Position numbers and translations under genes: made by a program. A DNA stretch of 64,000 nt from Chromobotia macracanthus (taxonomy: Eukaryota > Chordata > Actinopteri > Cypriniformes > Botiidae): assembly GCA_036877525.1 (NCBI GenBank), contig JAZGTH010000066.1, positions 1,301,001 through 1,365,000 of the forward strand, written 5' to 3'. The notes beneath the pieces were generated by a model that was not told the origin of the DNA, made no database searches, and was given only the letters and a program-made list of their open reading frames with translations. This document shows positions 61,501 through 64,000 of the stretch, piece by piece; position 1 is the stretch's first letter; each line of letters starts with the position of its first letter.

Positions 61501-64000
61501 GTGTATACTGGTTTGTTTTCGGCCTTTTCATTTTCTGTGTTTAATCGAACCTAATCTGACCCCTGCAGCAGGAAGAAGCGCAGCAGGCTGCAGGTGATAA
61601 GCATGTGTGTGTGCATTCTCCTCCTGCACACAGATGCAGCCACACAGAGTCTAAATTGCGATACACCGCCGTGTGTGAGCACTTGTGTGTTTTATGTCTT
61701 TACAGTTTTTTGATTGGTTGAAAGTGAGCTTAAAGGAAAAGTTCAGTAAAAACTTTAAACAGTAAAGCTCTGTCATTATTTACTCCCCTGTATGCTGTTT
61801 CTGGAACACAGAAGCAGATGTTTCTGAAGAATCATTATTGCTATTAAAAGCAGTTTCTAGTAACCAGAGGCTGTGGAGCTCCCACAGAGACAAAAATTGA
61901 TTGTATTCCGAACTCAGGTTGTGTGCTATACTTCAAATCTCCTGAAAATTTAGGTTCTGATTCACTGAACCATCAGTTTGCATCTAACTGTCTTGTGCTT
62001 TCAGATTCCGTATATACTTCCTGAGTCACAATAACAGCTTTTATGTTATATTGATCACAGTGGTCACTATAAACTGTTATGGTGATTCTTCAGTAATCCT
62101 TCAGAAATGTTTGCTTGTGTGTTCCACTTGAGAAAATAACAGTGTGCATTAGTTTGAGTTTGGATTGACATGATGGTGAGAAAATAATCACAGAACTCTC
62201 ATTTCTGGTTAAAGTATTATTTTAAAACATGATGAAATCTCATGAAATGTTCAAGGGTTCGGTGCTGTGCTGAAGTTTCTTTAGCTGCCCTAAATGGTTC
62301 TGAATTGGACCTGGAAATTTTCAGTACCCGTAGCCAACATGAGTTCCCCAGCTGCAGACCATTGTGTTTACAGAGAACATGATCGGAACGCCTCTGTGTA
62401 CTGCTGGGAACTTTAAGATGAAAGAGATGAAGGCCAAAAAGCTTTTAACAAAGACTGCTTAGTGAGCAGTCTCTCTCTTTCTCTCTCTCTCTCTTTCTGA
62501 GTTGCATTAGCCTGTGCAGATGTCTTTCTGTTGTAATCTGGGCCAGTTTTTATTTTGTTTAGCATGTATAGCGAGTACAGTTTAGACCACTGAAGGTTGT
62601 TACTGAGTTATTCAGAAACACACACACAGTCTGTTTCCTGTCTGTGGTAATAAATGAGATTATCAGCTAAATCTTACTGTGTTTTTAAATATAACACTTA
62701 TGTTTCTACAGAACATCCATTTGGGCATTTGATCGCCATACTTCAGAGTGAAAAGTATGAGGAGCGGAGCTATTTCAATCCACAGTTGCTTGGTGATGTC
62801 AGATATGGTGAGTTGGTTGAGCAACGACTTCACAGTCTAACAAGAAAAATATGCTCAGAAACTAGCAGCAGTGAAGACGTAATACTCCAGAGATTCTGCT
62901 TGTAAATGATATAAAATTTTAAAGCACATAAAGTGATCAGAGGCTCAGATAGAGTGTGAAACTGAACTGAAGACCATCCATGTCTCTCTCTGTAGAGAAA
63001 CTGCCATTCTGTGTGCGGGTTCTGCTGGAGGCAGCGATCAGAAAGTGTGATGGGTTCTATGTGAAGACAGAGGATGTCTCCAGTATTCTGGATTGGCAGC
63101 AGCAGCAGAACCAAGCTGAAGTTCCGTTCTCTCCTGCCAGGGTTCTGCTGCAGGACTTCACGTGAGTCACATGGTGTTTCTGTGTTTGTACAGTAACCAG
63201 GTCCATCATGTGGTTGAGCATTTATTAATTTCCATGTGTGTGTTTTTAGGGGAATCCCTGCTATGGTGGATCTGGCTGCCATGAGAAATGCTTTAGCTAA
63301 ACAAGGTGTGGATCCGAGCCTGGTGAACCCCAAATGCCCTACAGACCTCATCGTTGATCATTCACTGCAGATCGACTACAGCAAATGGTGAGAGTGAATG
63401 CAGAGACTCGTCAGGGGATAACGAGAAGAATAAAACAGCATTTATATCCTAAAACACAATAATTACAGCATTAACATAAACATCTTTAAGAGCATTTAAT
63501 GAGTGTTTAGGTCTTGTGTTGTACACAGTAATTATGGGGGTAATGTGTTGTGGTTAGCGCAGGGTTATTCGTCACTTTCTGTGTCTGTCAGCTCGTCTTA
63601 AACAGGCACGGCGCTTCATGTTTTCACTCTCAGATAATTTTGCTTGATAAAAACGACATAATGCACAAAACCAATCAGAACATGTTTATTGTTTATTGTG
63701 CAGGTTCCACGAGGCTATGCAGTGTAACACAACAAAAACAAAACAAGTTATGATTAAAAGTCATGTGATGCCACCATTTCCTGCCTGGTTGGTACGTGTG
63801 TCAGTGTGTCAGTGAATGTACTAACATGTGCCCTGTTTGTTTTTTCAGTGCCATCCAGAGCCCTCCAGCCCCTGTGGAGGACAGTAATGTGTCCACTGGC
63901 AGATCTCCAGCAGGTCGTCCCACCTCTCGAGGGAGTAGCAGCAGCAGTCAATGTGGGGGTCATCGACCAGGTCAGGGGCGTGCCTGCGGTAAATCTGCCT
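55550..64000 (+). CDS. ireb2: Iron regulatory protein 2 (IREB2), 5' part, cut by window end
   Basis: Five exons in phase: 55550-55574, 62712-62807, 62996-63161, 63250-63387 and 63850->64000. Exon 1 encodes only MALGSAQH. Exons 2-4 match the aconitase-fold N-terminus of IRP2: RVLLEAAIRKCDGFYVK, PARVLLQDFTGIPAMVD, and CPTDLIVDHSLQIDYSKC. Exon 5 (AIQSPPAPVEDSN...) opens the IRP2-specific cysteine-rich insertion that IRP1 lacks; here it is Ser/Gly-rich. The rest of the protein lies beyond the window. IRP2 binds iron-responsive elements in ferritin and transferrin receptor mRNAs and is degraded when iron is high. Intron 1 is 7.1 kb and is dominated by a minisatellite, in contrast to the short introns downstream (90-460 bp). 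Confidence 0.95.
55794..60428. repeat. 19-bp minisatellite, about 240 units, in ireb2 intron 1
   Basis: The unit is GCTTGTGTCACTCGCTAGT. Two sites vary between units (GCTTGTG or GTTTGTG; CTCGCT or CTCACT). A third class replaces the GCTTGTGTCACTC part with a T run plus ATGCACTC and appears only after about 57120. A large block (T-run/ATGCACTCACTAGT, then five CTCACT units, then two T-run units, then GCTTGTG and four GTTTGTG units) recurs at about 58235-58560, 59615-59930 and 59985-60290, showing later segmental duplication inside the array. Confidence 0.97.
60425..60812. repeat. Imperfect 37-42-bp tandem repeat next to the minisatellite
   Basis: Eight or so diverged units carry GCATGTAAATGCTATTTGAA followed by TAATATTGTCTGTAG. 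It starts exactly where the 19-bp array ends. Confidence 0.8.
61728..62225. mobile_element. Probable diverged inverted-repeat transposon in ireb2 intron 1
   Basis: The left part has AAAGGAAAAGTTCAGTAAAA and CTGTCATTATTTACTCCCCT; the right part has ATTGACATGATGGTGAGAAA and TCATTTCTGGTTAAAGTATT, roughly the reverse complement. It fits an old, expanded relative of the element at 22688. Confidence 0.45.
62464..62499. repeat. CT-rich simple repeat in ireb2 intron 1
   Basis: About 35 bases of CT repeat interrupted by TTT. Confidence 0.85.

Noticed and set aside
1..64000. Endogenous retrovirus, toxin gene or large intact transposon
   Set aside because: No reverse transcriptase, integrase, transposase or toxin-like reading frame was recognised on either strand; only short non-autonomous relics are present.

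Overview
The window is vertebrate nuclear DNA, almost certainly from a cyprinid-type teleost. The evidence is GT-AG introns, CpG-rich promoters, long CA/CT/GT microsatellites, fish-like protein sequences, and short transposon relics whose ends resemble repeats common in carp and zebrafish genomes. No bacterial operon, CRISPR array or intact viral element is visible. Eight protein-coding genes could be traced exon by exon, and nearly all coding sequence in the window belongs to them.

Layout: snx33 (minus, 3' part cut by the left edge, coding 1-6124) lies head-to-head with snupn (plus, 7688-9964). ptpn9 (plus, 12692-22061) and sin3a (plus, 27599-35633) follow, the latter behind a 2-kb CpG-rich promoter region. 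crabp1 (minus, 39978-44863) converges on sin3a. wdr61/skic8 (plus, 48173-50919) converges on slc25a44 (minus, 52179-53652). ireb2 starts at 55550 (plus) and runs off the right edge. Its first intron holds a 19-bp minisatellite of about 4.6 kb.

The genes are unrelated housekeeping or signalling genes, not a pathway: membrane trafficking (snx33, ptpn9), snRNP import (snupn), chromatin repression (sin3a), retinoic acid binding (crabp1), RNA decay/transcription scaffold (wdr61), mitochondrial amino-acid transport (slc25a44) and iron regulation (ireb2). From memory of the human map, snx33-snupn-ptpn9-sin3a matches 15q24 and crabp1-wdr61-ireb2 matches 15q25. The window joins these two blocks and places slc25a44, a gene of human 1q22, inside the second.

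All reconstructed exon junctions keep phase except at one place. sin3a exon 14 has an apparent one-base loss in an acidic repeat that would truncate the protein. Other points of note are a 31-bp tandem repeat across the ptpn9 stop codon, a minisatellite rich in branch-point-like motifs beside a crabp1 splice acceptor, and a 124-base pure pyrimidine tract ending at a wdr61 acceptor. I found no convincing undescribed biological system; the repeat architecture and the sin3a lesion are the best leads.
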